Of a DNA stretch of 64,000 nt, positions 33,831 to 45,806 are shown piece by piece (positions within the stretch are counted from its first letter, which is position 1; the number at the start of each line of letters is the position of its first letter). The notes below the pieces were generated by a model. That model saw only the letters and a list, made by a program, of their open reading frames with translations, did no database searches and had not been told where the DNA came from. Source of the stretch: Poecilobothrus nobilitatus (taxonomy: Eukaryota > Arthropoda > Insecta > Diptera > Dolichopodidae); contig OX352774.1 of the NCBI GenBank assembly GCA_947095535.1, positions 248,001 to 312,000 of the forward strand, in the 5' to 3' direction. Both the position numbers and the translations under genes were made by a program.

Positions 33831-35777
33831 TACCCTACACTTAAAGTATAGGGTATATTAACTTTGGTATGGTGTTTGTAACCATCAAAAGAAAGCGAGT
33901 TAGGTATAGACATGTATATATATTCTGAATCAGGATCACCGCCGGAGTCGATTTAGCGATGTCCGTCCGTCCGTACGCACGATAACTCAAAAAATAATGA
34001 TGCTATCTTGATGAAATTTATATAGTAGGTTACTAATTACGAAAGAAAGGCTAAGTTCGAATCTGGACAAAATCCGTCCATGGGTTCGGATTCTGGAAGC
34101 TTCCGAATGATTCCGGAGCAAACGAGATTATCTCCAAAAGCAACAAAGATAGAACCTTCAAATTTTGTACAATGATGTTTCTTCCCGTTCGATTTATGTC
34201 TCTGAAATTTAAGAGGATTTGGTCCATGGGTTTGGGTTTTGGAAGCTTCTGAACGAGCACCAGAGCAAATGAGATTATCTCCAAAATCAACAAAGATAGA
34301 ACCTTTAAATTTTGTACAATGATGTTCCTTCCCGTTCGATTTATGTCTCTGAAATTTAAGAGGATTTGGTCCATGGGTTTGGATTTGGAAGCTTCCGAGC
34401 GAGCCCCAGAGCAAATGGGATTATCTCCAAAACCAATAACGATATAACCTTTACTTTTGGCAGAATGGTATTCTTTCATGTATGATTTAGGCCTCTGAAA
34501 TTTAAGAGGATTTGGTCAACGGGTTTGGATTTGGAAGCTTCCGAACGAGCACCAGAGCAAATAAGATTATCTCCAAAACCAACAAAGATATAACCTTTAA
34601 ATTTGGCAGGGTGGTGTTCTTTCATGTTTTATTTAAGTCTCTGAAATGTGAGAAGATTTGGTCCATGGGTTCGGGTTTTGGAAGCTTCCGAACGAGCCCC
34701 AGAGCAAACGAGATTATCTCCAAAACCAATAAAAATAGAACCTTTAAATTTTTTATAATGATGTTTCTTCCAGTTTGATTTATGTCTCTAAAATTTAAGA
34801 AGATGTGGTCCATGGGTTTGGATTTTGGAAGCTTCCGGACGAGCCCCAGAGCAAACGAGTATATCAACAAAGATATAACCTTTAAATTAGGTAGAATGGT
34901 GTTCCTTCATGTTTGATTTATGTTTCTGAAATTTGTGAGAATTTGGTCCATGGGTTCAAATCTTGGAAGCTTCCGGACGAGCTCCAGAGCAAACGAGTAT
35001 ATCTCCACAACCAACAAAGATAGAACTTCTATTTTTAGTACAAAGGTGTTCTGTTATGTTTCCTTTTCTGTAAAATTGGAAACTGACATTTGAAAGAATT
35101 TGAACCATGGGTTCGTATTTTGGAAGCTTCCGGACGAGCCCCAGAGCAAACGAGTATATCAACAAAGATATAACCTTTAAATTAGGTAGAATGGTGTTCC
35201 TTCATGTTTGATTTATGTTTCTGAAATTTGTGAGAATTTGGTCCATGGGTTCAAATCTTGGAAGCTTCCGGACGAGCTCCAGAGCAAACGATTATATCTC
35301 CACAACCAACAAAGATAGAACTTCTATTTTTAGTACAAAGGTATTCTGTTATGTTTCCTTTTCTGCAAAATTGGAAACTGACATTTGAAAGAATTTGAAC
35401 CATGGGTTCGTATTTTGGAAACTTCCGGACGAGCACAAGAGCAACGAGCATATCTCCAAAACCAACAAAAGCAGAACCTTTAAATTTAATAGAATGGTGT
35501 TCTGGCAAGTTTTCTTTATGTTCCTGAGATGGATTCGATGAATTGGAGTGGCAATTCGGGTAGCTGACACAAACCTCCCAAGGACTACCAATCTTCGAAA
35601 ATAATTAAGATAGAAACTTAAAATTTTATACAAGGGTGTCAAGCATATCCCAAGCGGATGCCTCTTTTACGTTCTTGAAATTGGAGTTGAATAAGACAGA
35701 AAAGGGAAGAAGTTCAAGCAGCTGCCAAAAACACTTATGGATTTTTAATTTAATTCGAATTATTCAGGTGTAGGGTA
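33831..35777. mobile_element. TACCCTACAC-terminated repeat element with internal satellite
   Basis: Ends are perfect 10-bp inverted repeats TACCCTACAC (33831-33840) and GTGTAGGGTA (35768-35777). The left part has tccgtccgtccgtacgcacg. The centre (34040-35510) is about ten tandem units, 138-157 bp, each with ccatgggtt(c/t)..ttggaagcttccg(a/g)acgagc.ccagagcaaacgag. The last four units form two near-identical pairs of about 295 bp. ORFs on the minus strand here are repeat artefacts. A partial copy and inverted units lie at 18380-19790. The class is unknown; no transposase. Confidence 0.6.
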
Positions 35778-38228
35778 TTAATAAGTCGGTTGCATCGACT
35801 TACTGTTACATTTACTTGTTTTTAATTTGTAGTGCCCCAAAGAAAGAGAAAAACATTGAATTAAAAAAATGAACATATTATTTTTGCTTCTTCTTTCTCA
35901 TTCTTCATTCTTCAAATTTATTTATTTTATTTTTCTAACGAAATATCAAACAAGTCACAATGTGAAGGTTTAATTTTTATTTAAGATGTTATTGGTATGT
36001 GTTGTCCGGTGTTGTGTTAGGCTGTTAGATTTATTTTTTTTTTCTATTCATTTCATATATTTTATGAATAGTTTATATTTTTTTTTTATTTTCAGTCACT
36101 TTACTATTTATAAAAAGAAGTAACTAAAAAAATGATTAATGAATGGAGGGTATAGAGTAGTATAGCCAGCCATATATATATAGATACATGTATATATGTA
36201 TGTATATGTATATGCATATTAATTTTTTCTCTGAGCGTAAATTTTTTATTTCTTTTTTATCAATTTAGGAATTTTGTAAACAGATTATAAATAAGGTATG
36301 TAAGATTAAAAACTCGTGTGCTGTATAAAATTCTATACTGGATGAAAAAATTATAATTTTATCTGAAAACTTTGACCTAATTTAATTTTTATTGATGCTA
36401 TATTTTAAAAAAAGGGAAAAAGCCGAATTGAAGTTTCAAAATAAAAAAAAAGCCTTGAATTCAATTAAACGTTCCATTCCGCATAAAAAACTCTTCTAAA
36501 ACAAAATTATAAGATAAATATATACATTTTGAAGTCCATATATCAAACAAGCTGCTATTCTTTGGTAATCTGTAGAGCCTTCCATTAAAATTCAGCCTAC
36601 TAGTTTTGCATGTGGCGCAGGGAATCTGATTTTATATTTTGAAACATTCTCAACAGAGAAAGAATATATTATACGTTCATGCTAATGAAAGCAAAATAGA
36701 TGGAAAAGATAATAAAAGTATGTAGATAAATAAAAGAGTCAGAAAAATAGAAATTTTTAATTATAAGGTTTGCAACAAGTTAATGAATAAAATAATTGAG
36801 ACAATAAAATAAATTTGGAAACAAATTCTAAACAATAATAAAAAAAATGTTTTCTTACTTTTTGAATAGAAATTATGTTTCAACTTCTTGATTGATGAAT
36901 GATTAAGAACAAAAGAACTTGTGCATTATATATTTCGCATATGTATATGAACTTAATTTTAACTTTTTATTAAACTTGTAAAACAACTTTTAATTTTTCA
37001 CTTCTATAAAAAAATTAACTTATTTTAATAAAAAAATTCAAGTTATACACATTGGATAACTTATCGCTCAAATTTAAATTTCAATTTTCTTTATAAATTT
37101 CTTACGTTAAAAGTCTTTTAACCCATAATGTTAGAAACTATATTTTGAAAGATAATTTTACAAAAAAAGCACAAGTCACTAGGGTTAACAGTCACATATT
37201 TTTTTTTTTTCATTTTAAATAAAAACTACTTATGCATTTTTATTGATATAAAAAAAAAAATATTAAATTCTAACGCATACATAGATAAACATTATAGACA
37301 CTTGATCAACACATAATCAGTCCATCCAAAATAGAATACTTAAGAAATCAGAAGTAAATTTTTTATATAGTGTTACCATGTTATAATATATAATTATTTG
37401 ATTTACTTCAATTTTTAAATACAAAAGATATTAAAAACTATTTATGCGAAATTGTTAGATTGAAAGAAAAATGTTAAAATATGTTTTTTGCATTATTTTT
37501 TAAATAAATAAAATATTTAAAATTAAAAACAAAGAAATATAACCAAAATTATTCATAGACAACTCTTCTAACCAGTTTTGAAATATAAAAACACAAACAT
37601 TATAAATAGATTTTATTATACCATTTGTAATAATAGGGTATTTTCAAAGTGAATTCTATTTTTTCTTTATTTCTAATTATAATTATAAATAACAAAGTAA
37701 TTTTTGAAATATTTTAATTGTTTACGACTTTAGACTAAAGTTGTGTGAAACGAAGAATACATGTATTTAAGATTTGTTGTCGTGTATTTTTGCAAAATTC
37801 AAGTACTACCTAAATAGTTTTAAAAATAGTTTTATAATGGTAAATAATCTAATAAGGGTTTCGAGTTGTACAAATTATAGGTAAAAATAAATACTTAACA
37901 AAATTTTAAAACTTTAGTTTTAAAAAAAATTTCGTGAATCATACAAATGATATGGCAATATTGTCTTTTATTCAAATGCATTCTTCTCTAAAGAGAAGTT
38001 TTAAAGTTTTTGAAGAAAAAAAAAAAAAAATTAATAAAAATATTTATCATGTATGTACCTATATATCTAAAATTAAAATAGAATCAAATATTCACGAGGA
38101 TATTTTTTTAAAAGAACTATTGAGAAAGAGAAAGAAAGCATAGGGAAAAATTAGAGAGCAAATGGGGCACTTGAAATCTGAAAAAATTTCGAGAATTGTT
38201 ATTGACATTTTTTGTTCTGCTTGCGTTA
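35778..38228. other. Long AT-rich intronic stretch without recognised genes
   Basis: Very AT-rich. It contains a tatatgtatgta microsatellite-like run near 36170-36215 and many poly-A/T tracts. No transposon motif or coding signature was supported. Confidence 0.35.
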
Positions 38229-38968
38229 TCTATATATATATAATTTCTGGTATCATATAGTATGTCTGTATGTATAATCTATACCTATAATATATATATT
38301 GAAATAAGACGCTCTTTGATTTGGTTAAATTTTAAATTTTGCGTTTTTGTTTTTTCTTTTTTTCTAAATACATAAACAAAATTTTAAAATATAGTTTGCA
38401 TTGTAGGAAATAGGAATTTCACAATATAACTGAATATAAATTTACAAACTTCAGTTAAGGGCTTGGTGCAGTGGTAGATAGAGTGGCTGATTCTTAAACT
38501 TAGCAGTCTCGAGTTTGCAAGTTTGATTCGGTTATATTTTTTTTTTTGGTTTTTTTTTCTGATATTTTAAACGATATAAATTCTTACATTCATAATCATC
38601 ATAATATTTAATCTATAAATGGTATACTTTTAAAACCCTGTTACTCAATGATTTACCAACCGATTTTTACTTTTTTTTTTAAATATTCAGTTCAGCTATC
38701 TTAAAATACCAATATTTTCCCAAAATTTTCCGATTTTCATTATTAATTTTCCATTTTTATAAAAAAAAAACCCATAAAAGGATTTACATATATACATATT
38801 TATCATATTGTATAATCTATATCTATTATAATATTCAAAGACGCTCTTTTTTTGTTCTTTATTTTCCGTTAAATTTTAAATTTTCCTTTTTTTGTCTCTG
38901 CTTTTTTCACTAGATACATAAACAAAATTTTGAAAAGATAGTTTCTCATTTTAGGATTTTTTATTTGA
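38229..38968 (+). repeat. Left arm segments of a large inverted arrangement
   Basis: 38229-38620 is repeated inverted at about 50489-50880 and 38815-38968 inverted at 49211-49364; the part between is missing on the right, where a mariner sits. Starts TCTATATATATATAATTTCTG, resembling a Helitron II 5' end. Includes the tRNA-like stretch at 38458-38525. 38600-38760 also resembles 33550-33740. Confidence 0.6.
38458..38530 (+). repeat. tRNA-like sequence
   Basis: GGGCTTGGTGCAGTGGTAGATAGAG resembles a box A region and gagtttgcaagtttgattc a degenerate box B, at about 40 bp spacing. No canonical cloverleaf could be drawn. A second inverted copy lies at 50582-50655. Probably a tRNA-derived repeat, not a gene. 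Confidence 0.45.
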
Positions 38969-38969
38969 A

Positions 38970-40692
38970 CTAGAAAATCCCCTGTGCAATTGCACAATTT
39001 CTATAGAACATTTACGGAACATTTACTATAGAACATCAAAAACATTTACGGTAGCATACTGACTCCCTTAATAAACTACCTAAAAATTTCATTTTTACAT
39101 CAGCACCATTAAAAAAATGTTGAAATCACTTACTTACTTGTAATAGAAAAAAAACATAAAACAAATCTAAACACATAAAATTAAAAATGTTAGGTACAGT
39201 TTATTAATTTTTTCTCGCCGTTTTTTCGTGGCGGTAATTTTTGACAGTTTTTTAATCATTGAGAAAAAATGGTCCAACCTAAAAACACATTCAAAAAAAA
39301 AGGGTAAAAGTTCGTGCCAATATCTCAAAAATTGTTTGAAACACATGTATAAAAGTGCACAATAAAAACCGGCGAAAAACCAACCAACACCAACCGCTAC
39401 GACATTTTTTTTTTTTTGTTACATTTAAAACAATACCAATAATCGAAATAATTTTAATATTTGTTAAAATTTTACCAGACTCTCTATTTTTCTTTAGTTT
39501 TAAAAAAAAATTTTTATGTCGATGAAAAACAGTTGTTTTCGCCGCGAATTACTTTAATTACCAAAACTACTTTCAAGTCTTTTGCGTTTATTTTTTTTTG
39601 CTTGAAAAAAATTTGCTGAATTTATTTTATTTAAATGTACTTTAGAAGAGGTCTTTGGTATATTTAATAAAAGATTCATGTCTATGATAATGTAATTTCA
39701 TAAATTTTCGGGGCCTTTTTTTTGTGACGGTCGTTTTCAACAGCTTTTTAATTTAATGGTATAATAATAAATTAGTACAAAATTATGAATCTTTTGTGAG
39801 AGAAGGCGTCTAAAATGATATTTTCTATATTATTTTTTTCTTTTTTTTTAAGAAAAATATCCGTTTCTATAATATTTAGTAAGTTTCTGACTTCTGTTAT
39901 GAAATATAATTATTTAAGTCTGCCGAATTTTATATTAATAAAAAAATTCCGAATATTTTATGTTATACCAGAAAATTTAGCTTAAAAATCCAAATTTCAA
40001 CCTAAATAAACAAAACTATTTTAAAGTATGTAGTACGAAGTACTAGCTTAGTAAAGTACGAAGCTTTTACCAGCTTTTATACTAATGAAAACAAAATCAA
40101 GAATAAAATCGGCCTATTATTTTTTTCTTATAAATATGAGGTTTACTATAAACTTTGTTCACTCTCACTTTTTCACTTTCAGACGTTTTAATTTTATTAA
40201 GAGTACCAATTTTTATTTTTTTCAAAACAATAGATAGAACGCCAACAGAAGATTAATAATTTATTTTTAATTTACCGCTGCGACCAGTTCATAATGGACG
40301 TGGCGGTCAAATTTAAAAATTAAAAATTTGCTGAATTTATTTTTATTGAAAATATGTTTTTTAAGTATGTACTTCTCCTTTTTTGACTGTACTCACTTTT
40401 AATGGACGGTGTGTGTCTCTGGTAATACTTCTAGTGGAAAATTTGGTCTCCGGTAATAATATTTACTAAATTTATTTATATTTTTAATGAACTGTTTGTG
40501 TCTCTTGATATTACTTTGAGTCAAAGATTTGTGTCTCTGGTAATAAAATTTTAATTTATTAAATAACTATACAGAAATATCATCATTGCCAGTTTAGTTT
40601 ACATTCAGTGTGAGTGTTTTATTATAGATATAAAATATATTTTTTTACATGTTGGCAAGGTCTCGCCAACATCTTGTGTATTATATTATAGA
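38970..40692 (-). mobile_element. Helitron family II, copy 2
   Basis: Minus-strand 3' end: TGTGCAATTGCACA palindrome at 38996-38983, GGGGATTTT and CTAG (38973-38970), followed by T. Minus-strand 5' end TCTATAATATAATACACAAG at 40692, preceded by A. 38970-39376 matches copy 1. The 5' part (40160-40692) contains a 7-bp stem hairpin atgttggc..gccaacat and is repeated inverted at 43719-44125. No coding. Length 1723 bp. Confidence 0.6.
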
Positions 40693-41183
40693 TAAACATG
40701 AAATGTAACATATAAAATTTAATAAAATTTTAAATATTATATAAATCAGGGGCATTTTATAAAATGTATCTATAATATGTTATATAATAGGTATATATTG
40801 AGTTTCCAATACTCAATAAATTAGGGGCATCTTTTAAAAGATAATAATAACCGTGTTTTTACAAAAAATATTATTTGCAAAGAAATTTTAAATTCATAAA
40901 GGCATTAATTATTGAAAATTGTATTTTACATTTTAACTAAAATCATAAAGAAACTATATACTGTATACATGTATACTGTATAATATATAACTACATATAT
41001 AACTACATATATGTTTCTTTATGATAAAATAAAAAAACAATTGCTTATTTCGTTTTTAACCTAAAATGAACATATGAATTAAAATCAAATATAAATAAAG
41101 CCGTTTTGAGGGCTACCAAATACTTATTAGTTAGAGTAAATTAAAAAAATTATATATATTGGCTACGGATAATTGTGTTTAAC
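40693..41183. other. AT-rich, nothing recognised
   Basis: No coding or repeat signature was supported apart from short local repeats (ataggggcat phrases). Confidence 0.3.
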
Positions 41184-41191
41184 CACATTTG

Positions 41192-42983
41192 CATGGCCGT
41201 ATTAATAAGTTTGAGCGCCCTGGGCTAAATAAAATTTTGCACCCCTACATACTTTTATTATAAAAATTCAATTTTATTTTCAAAAATTCAAAACTTAAAT
41301 ATGTATTTACGCAAAACAAAATTCAAAAAATTTATATAAATATGTGAATTAAATATTAATTTTTAATTTAAATATGTCTTTTGCGGCATTTATTTTTAGC
41401 AAATATATCTATAATTTTCTTGTGATCCAGTTTCTCAAGGACATCCGATTCTATTGACAAAATACTTAAATTATTTAATTTGTATTGTCCTAAAGATGAT
41501 CTTGATGATTTTTTATTCTCTTGAGAGTTGAAAACGACCTTTCTCCGCTACAATTTGTACAGGCGATACTTAAATATATTCGTAGAGCTGTTGTTATATT
41601 CGGAAAAGTGCATTCAATTTGCGATTCAATTATTGTTCTTAAAATTTGCTCAGATTTAGATAATGCTGTTAAGTTATCCGATATTAAATTTACATGTTTA
41701 AAATGTAAACATTCCTCGATTAGACCATTTTCAAGATCATCTGGGTATTCTTTATATAAAATAGTTGCTTTTTCTCGTATCATGTTTTCGTCGAAATGTT
41801 TTAAATTCATTAAAATTCCAAATTTAGTGGCAATGCGATCATATGCAGATTTCCGTTTTTTTATTTCTGCCAAAAGTTTATCAATAATTACATAAAAAAT
41901 ATTTATACGGAAATTACTATTTTTATCAAATTGTGTGCCGGCTGATGTCCCTTCATCGAACTGCTTTTTTCTTTTAACAGTTCTTGCAGTTTTAAATTCA
42001 AAACAACCCGATAGATTTTCTCCTTTCTTTTTGTAATAATTAAATGAATCTATATTTCGACGTTCTTCAATATATGTTTCCAATGAAGTGTATAATTTAA
42101 CCACTGTTTCAATTTCAATTTCAACTTTCTGGAGGCTAACATTAATTTTATTCATGGTTTCCAGAATATCATTCCAAAATGAAAGCATAAAACCAGTTTC
42201 GAGAGAATTGAACTGCTTTTCCAAACCTTCTGCTTCAATTCTAGTGGAACATTTCTGTGTTAAATCTGTAAATATATCATTAAGAGCATGCTTAAAATAT
42301 TCATATCCGAGAACTAAAGCATGAACTGATTTAGCACGTGCTGACCATCGAGTGCTGCTCAGTGATTTTGGCATCTTACATTTCACAGATAAGCGACGTT
42401 TCAATATCTCCCAACGGCCAGTTGAAGCAGCGAAAAAATTATGTATACTCTGAACGAAAAAAAATAACTTCGTGGCTTCCAAACAACTTCCTGCAGCACA
42501 CTCACCTATTAAATTCAGGGAATGTTGCTGTAACAGTGGATCGAATTTTGCTGTGGAGCGAATCGAATTAAAGCGGATCGAATTAATAATGAGGAGCGAA
42601 TTTTTAACTGACAAGCAATTAATTTTATTTTTAAATTGGTTTTAAATGTGATTAAATAATTATGTATAAAGTATTTTTTTTCTTTGGTAATTTTTATAAG
42701 AATTTTAATAAAAGTTTGTGATACTTTAAAATGTAATCAAAGTCGAATTTAATCTTTATAGAAGTTAGGTCATTAGCATACATGGTTTATATGGATGAGA
42801 AAAAATGTAACATTGAACACATTACTAACTTAAATCACAGATACGCTAAATATAAAGAAAATTACTTTTTTTTTTAATTAAAAAAAAAGCAATTAAATTT
42901 CACCATCTTGTTTTCTTAGCGCCCTCGGATCGATGGCGCCCCTGGGCTGTAGCCCAATTAGCCCTATGGTTAATGGGGCCATG
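41192..42983 (-). mobile_element. hAT element with TIRs and 8-bp target duplication
   Basis: Termini are catggccgtattaa (from 41192) and, inverted, ttaatggggccatg (to 42983). The flanks are identical 8-bp duplications cacatttg (41184-41191 and 42984-42991), the size typical of hAT. The minus-strand ORF inside is a ZMYM1-like hAT transposase remnant. Length 1792 bp. Confidence 0.85.
41370..42614 (-). pseudogene. hAT transposase (ZMYM1-like), truncated and frameshifted
   Basis: The frame 42614-41490 (374 codons) begins inside the catalytic region with LLQQHSLNLIGECAAGSC, then SLSSTRWSARAKSVHAL, and ends in the dimerisation motif FPNITTALRIYLSIACTNCS plus GERSFSTLKRIKN. Just after KRIK a run of six A has an indel: another frame continues SSLGQYKLNNLSILSIESDV..ILDIFAKNK-like to a stop near 41370, the expected C-terminus. 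The N-terminal TTF/BED-type zinc finger and first catalytic Asp region are missing, replaced by a short cgaatt-rich stretch at 42540-42600. Family members cut and paste DNA; this copy cannot. Confidence 0.85.
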
Positions 42984-43019
42984 CACATTTGTCTATCAAA
43001 CAACCTCAAATTATGAGTT

Positions 43020-43500
43020 CAACGTATAAATAAAAAAAATTGTGAAATTATTTTATACGCTGACGATATGAAAATCTTTAAAACTATTAGTTATATCAGT
43101 GATACTTTACTTCTTCAAGATGATCTCAACTCTTTTTGGAACTGGTGTGTTCTTAATAATCTTAGCTTAAATGTAGATAAATGTGTCGCAGTTTCATGTA
43201 CTCGAAACATTACTCCTAATGTTACGGACTATAATTTGAATAGCATGCGAATTAAAAAACACTCTTTATTTAATGATTTGGGTGTACTCTTTGATTATAA
43301 ACTTACTTTCATTGATCATTATGATAAAATTATTAATAAAGTTAATTCTATGTTAGGGTTTATTAAATGGTCTAAAGAACGTAATGATCCATACATACAT
43401 GATCCATAAATAATTATATATCTCCTTGGTTCGACCTAATCTTGAACATGCAAGTCCTGTTTGGTCGCCTCTATATAATTTCCTTTTTTTTTAAATTTAA
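43020..43500 (+). pseudogene. LINE reverse-transcriptase fragment from motif C onward
   Basis: The frame gives EIILYADDMKIFKTI (RT active site YADD at about 43055), SLNVDKCVAVSCTR, then FNDLGVLFDYKLTFIDHYDK (LGV.D.KL block) and MLGFIKWSKE. After a stop near 43409 another frame reads RPNLEHASPVWSPLYN. These are the palm and thumb of a CR1/jockey-type RT. It starts just right of the hAT insertion and may have been split by it. Trailing AT-rich sequence to 43718. Confidence 0.78.
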
Positions 43501-43718
43501 AGATCCTTATTTCAGATTCTGCCTTAGCATTCTACACTCAGCTTATTGTTGCTATTCTATACCATTTTGCATAACTTAATTAATATAATTTTTATTTAGG
43601 GTAATAGCTTTTAATACTTAATGTTTTTCTTTTTATTTTATAAATTTAATTAGCCTTAAGTTTTCGTAATTAAATTAAATTTTTATTTTTACCTATTTTT
43701 TGTATTAATTTTCATAAA

Positions 43719-44125
43719 TCTATAATATAATACACAAGATGTTGGCGAGACCTTGCCAACATGTAAAAAAAAATATTTTATTTCTATAATAAACCACTCA
43801 TACTGAATGTAAACTAAACTGGCAATGATGATATTTCTTTATATTTATTTAATTATTTAAAATTTTATCTGAGACACAAATCTTCGACTAAAAGTATTAT
43901 CAAAGACACAAAATTTACATTACAAGTAAGAATTTTATGATTTATTACTTTATAAAAACTACTGTCGCCACATCTATTATGAACTGGTCGCAGCGGTAAA
44001 TTAAAAATAAATTATTCATCTTCTGTTGGCAGTTTTAAAATGATTCTTCTTTGTTTTGAAAAAAAAAAAAAATAAATAATAATACTCTTAATAAAATTAA
44101 AAGGCCTAAAAGTGAAAATACGGTT
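43719..44125 (+). repeat. Helitron II 5' part, right-arm inverted copy
   Basis: Starts TCTATAATATAATACACAAG preceded by A and contains the atgttggcgagaccttgccaacat hairpin. It is the reverse complement of 40160-40692 with indels. The 3' hairpin end is absent; the jockey LINE begins soon after. Confidence 0.62.
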
Positions 44126-44329
44126 CGGTTAATAAAAAATATTGGGAAATTTAAAAAAAAAAAAAATTTTTGAAAATTTTGTAAAAATTAATATCAATAT
44201 ATATACATATTAAAGAAATTATAGTTCGTATTACTAATTAAAAAAAAAAAAAATTAATAAGCACAAATTATACACAACTGTTATAAAACACCGTAATTGG
44301 CAGCATCCTTTTGCTAAAGGACAGCGGTC

Positions 44330-45793
44330 ATGAATGGTGAGGCGAGTACATCCAAGAATTTGTTAAAAGAATCAATTAATCAAAAGTTGGTTCTATTAAA
44401 TAAAAAAAGAAAATCTGGAACTGAAGTAGAGGACGAATCGTTAGATGAGGGCGACATGCCTAAAACGAAAGCACTCACCTTCAAGAGATTGAAGAGTTAA
44501 AGAAGCAGCTGGCCATGTTAATGGAAGACAATCAAAAATTCAGAGCTCTTATTGATGAAAAAAAAAACCCGCTACCGGACAACCACGTGCAAATAAATAC
44601 TTTTATGCTCCACTAATGGAAATTACTGAAGAACCCAATCCACAGTTGGACGATAAAATACAGGAACTTGCTAAAAGAACTAAAGAAAAAAAAGCTGTTT
44701 TAGAAAATAAAAAACGCACCGATAAAGCAGCTCCAAGCTCACAAAAGCCCCGTCAGGATAGTAACCAACAGGATGCTAGCCAACATATAAAAAAAAGAAT
44801 GCCACCCATCAATTTTGGAATGACCGATTTGAAATGGTTGAAACAAATCCTAGGAAAAGATTTAAAAATAAATGGTTTCCTCATAAAACAAGCTGGTGAA
44901 AGTAGAAATGTACTATATACTTACAATATCAATGATTTTAAAAAGGCACGTGTACTATTGGATAAATCTGGTGTGAATTATTACACATTCACACCAAAAG
45001 AAGTATTAAAAGGATTAAACAGCACTTATTCATGTGAAGAAGTTTTAGAGAACCTAAAACAATACGAAAATGAGCACACTAAATTTAAAAAAGTCACAAG
45101 ACTTACCACAAGAATTTCGGTATCACAAAATAAAACATTGCCGTTCTTCATTGTACAGGCGTCACCACGTAGCCCAATAAATGAAATAAAGAAAATTAAA
45201 TCTATTTATCATCTTATAATACGTTGAGAATCAATCAAAAAACCATGCATTATGCAATGCACACGTTGCCAACGCTTCGATCATTCGTCATCCAACTGTA
45301 GTATGGAATATAGATGCGTAAAATGCGGTGAAAGCCACCTACCTGGAGCATGCAATATAAAAGCTGATGACCCGAAAGAAAAATTGTACTGCACGTTGTG
45401 TAAAAATTTTGGTCACCCAGCATCATATAAAAAATGTCCAGAGTATCAAGCAAGATTGGAAAACGTGAAAAGGCAACGGAAGTGACCAAGCAACAAATTG
45501 AAAATAAACACATGGCCTTCAGCATTACCCGTCCAAATGTTTCATATGCGAGTATTGTAAGTAATAAAAAAAATATTTCCAGTAGTATTAGTATTAGTGA
45601 TAATATTAATTTTAATAATAATAATAATAATACTAACATTCTAATAGAAATAAGAAATAGCATTCAAGAAATGCAAAAAAAAATTACCAACGTAGAAAAA
45701 AAAATAAATACTAACACGGATAGAATTAACATACTTTTCACGGATAGAATTAACATACGTATGAGTATTGAAACCAACCAACAATATGACTAA
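44330..45793 (+). pseudogene. Jockey-type ORF1 (Gag-like RNA-binding protein), frameshifted
   Basis: Starts ATG 44330 (MNGEASTSKNLLKESINQKL). A frame change near 44495 leads to EIEELKKQLAMLMEDNQKFR, a coiled-coil-like stretch, and another near 44600. The 44616-45227 frame has PPINFGMTDLKWLKQILG and TFTPKEVLKGLNSTYSCEEV, matching the Gag-like domain of jockey ORF1. The 45252-45485 frame has three knuckles: CTRCQRFDHSSSNC, CVKCGESHLPGAC and CTLCKNFGHPASYKKC. The tail has RPNVSYASIVSN and an Asn-rich coiled coil. Family role: nucleic-acid chaperone and RNP formation. At least four shifts inactivate it. Confidence 0.8.
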
Positions 45794-45806
45794 TGATAAC
45801 AATATC

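Noticed and set aside
34037..35642. Minus-strand ORFs with repeated FGSFQNPNPW/LVRKLPKPEPMDQI-like phrases
   Set aside because: Translation of the 145-bp satellite units; the phrase changes frame between units.
36170..36215. tatatgtatgta run as a promoter TATA region
   Set aside because: Simple-sequence repeat inside the intron with no downstream gene.
37934..38143. 69-codon ORF rich in Lys and Ile
   Set aside because: AT-rich chance frame with no motif and no repeat support.
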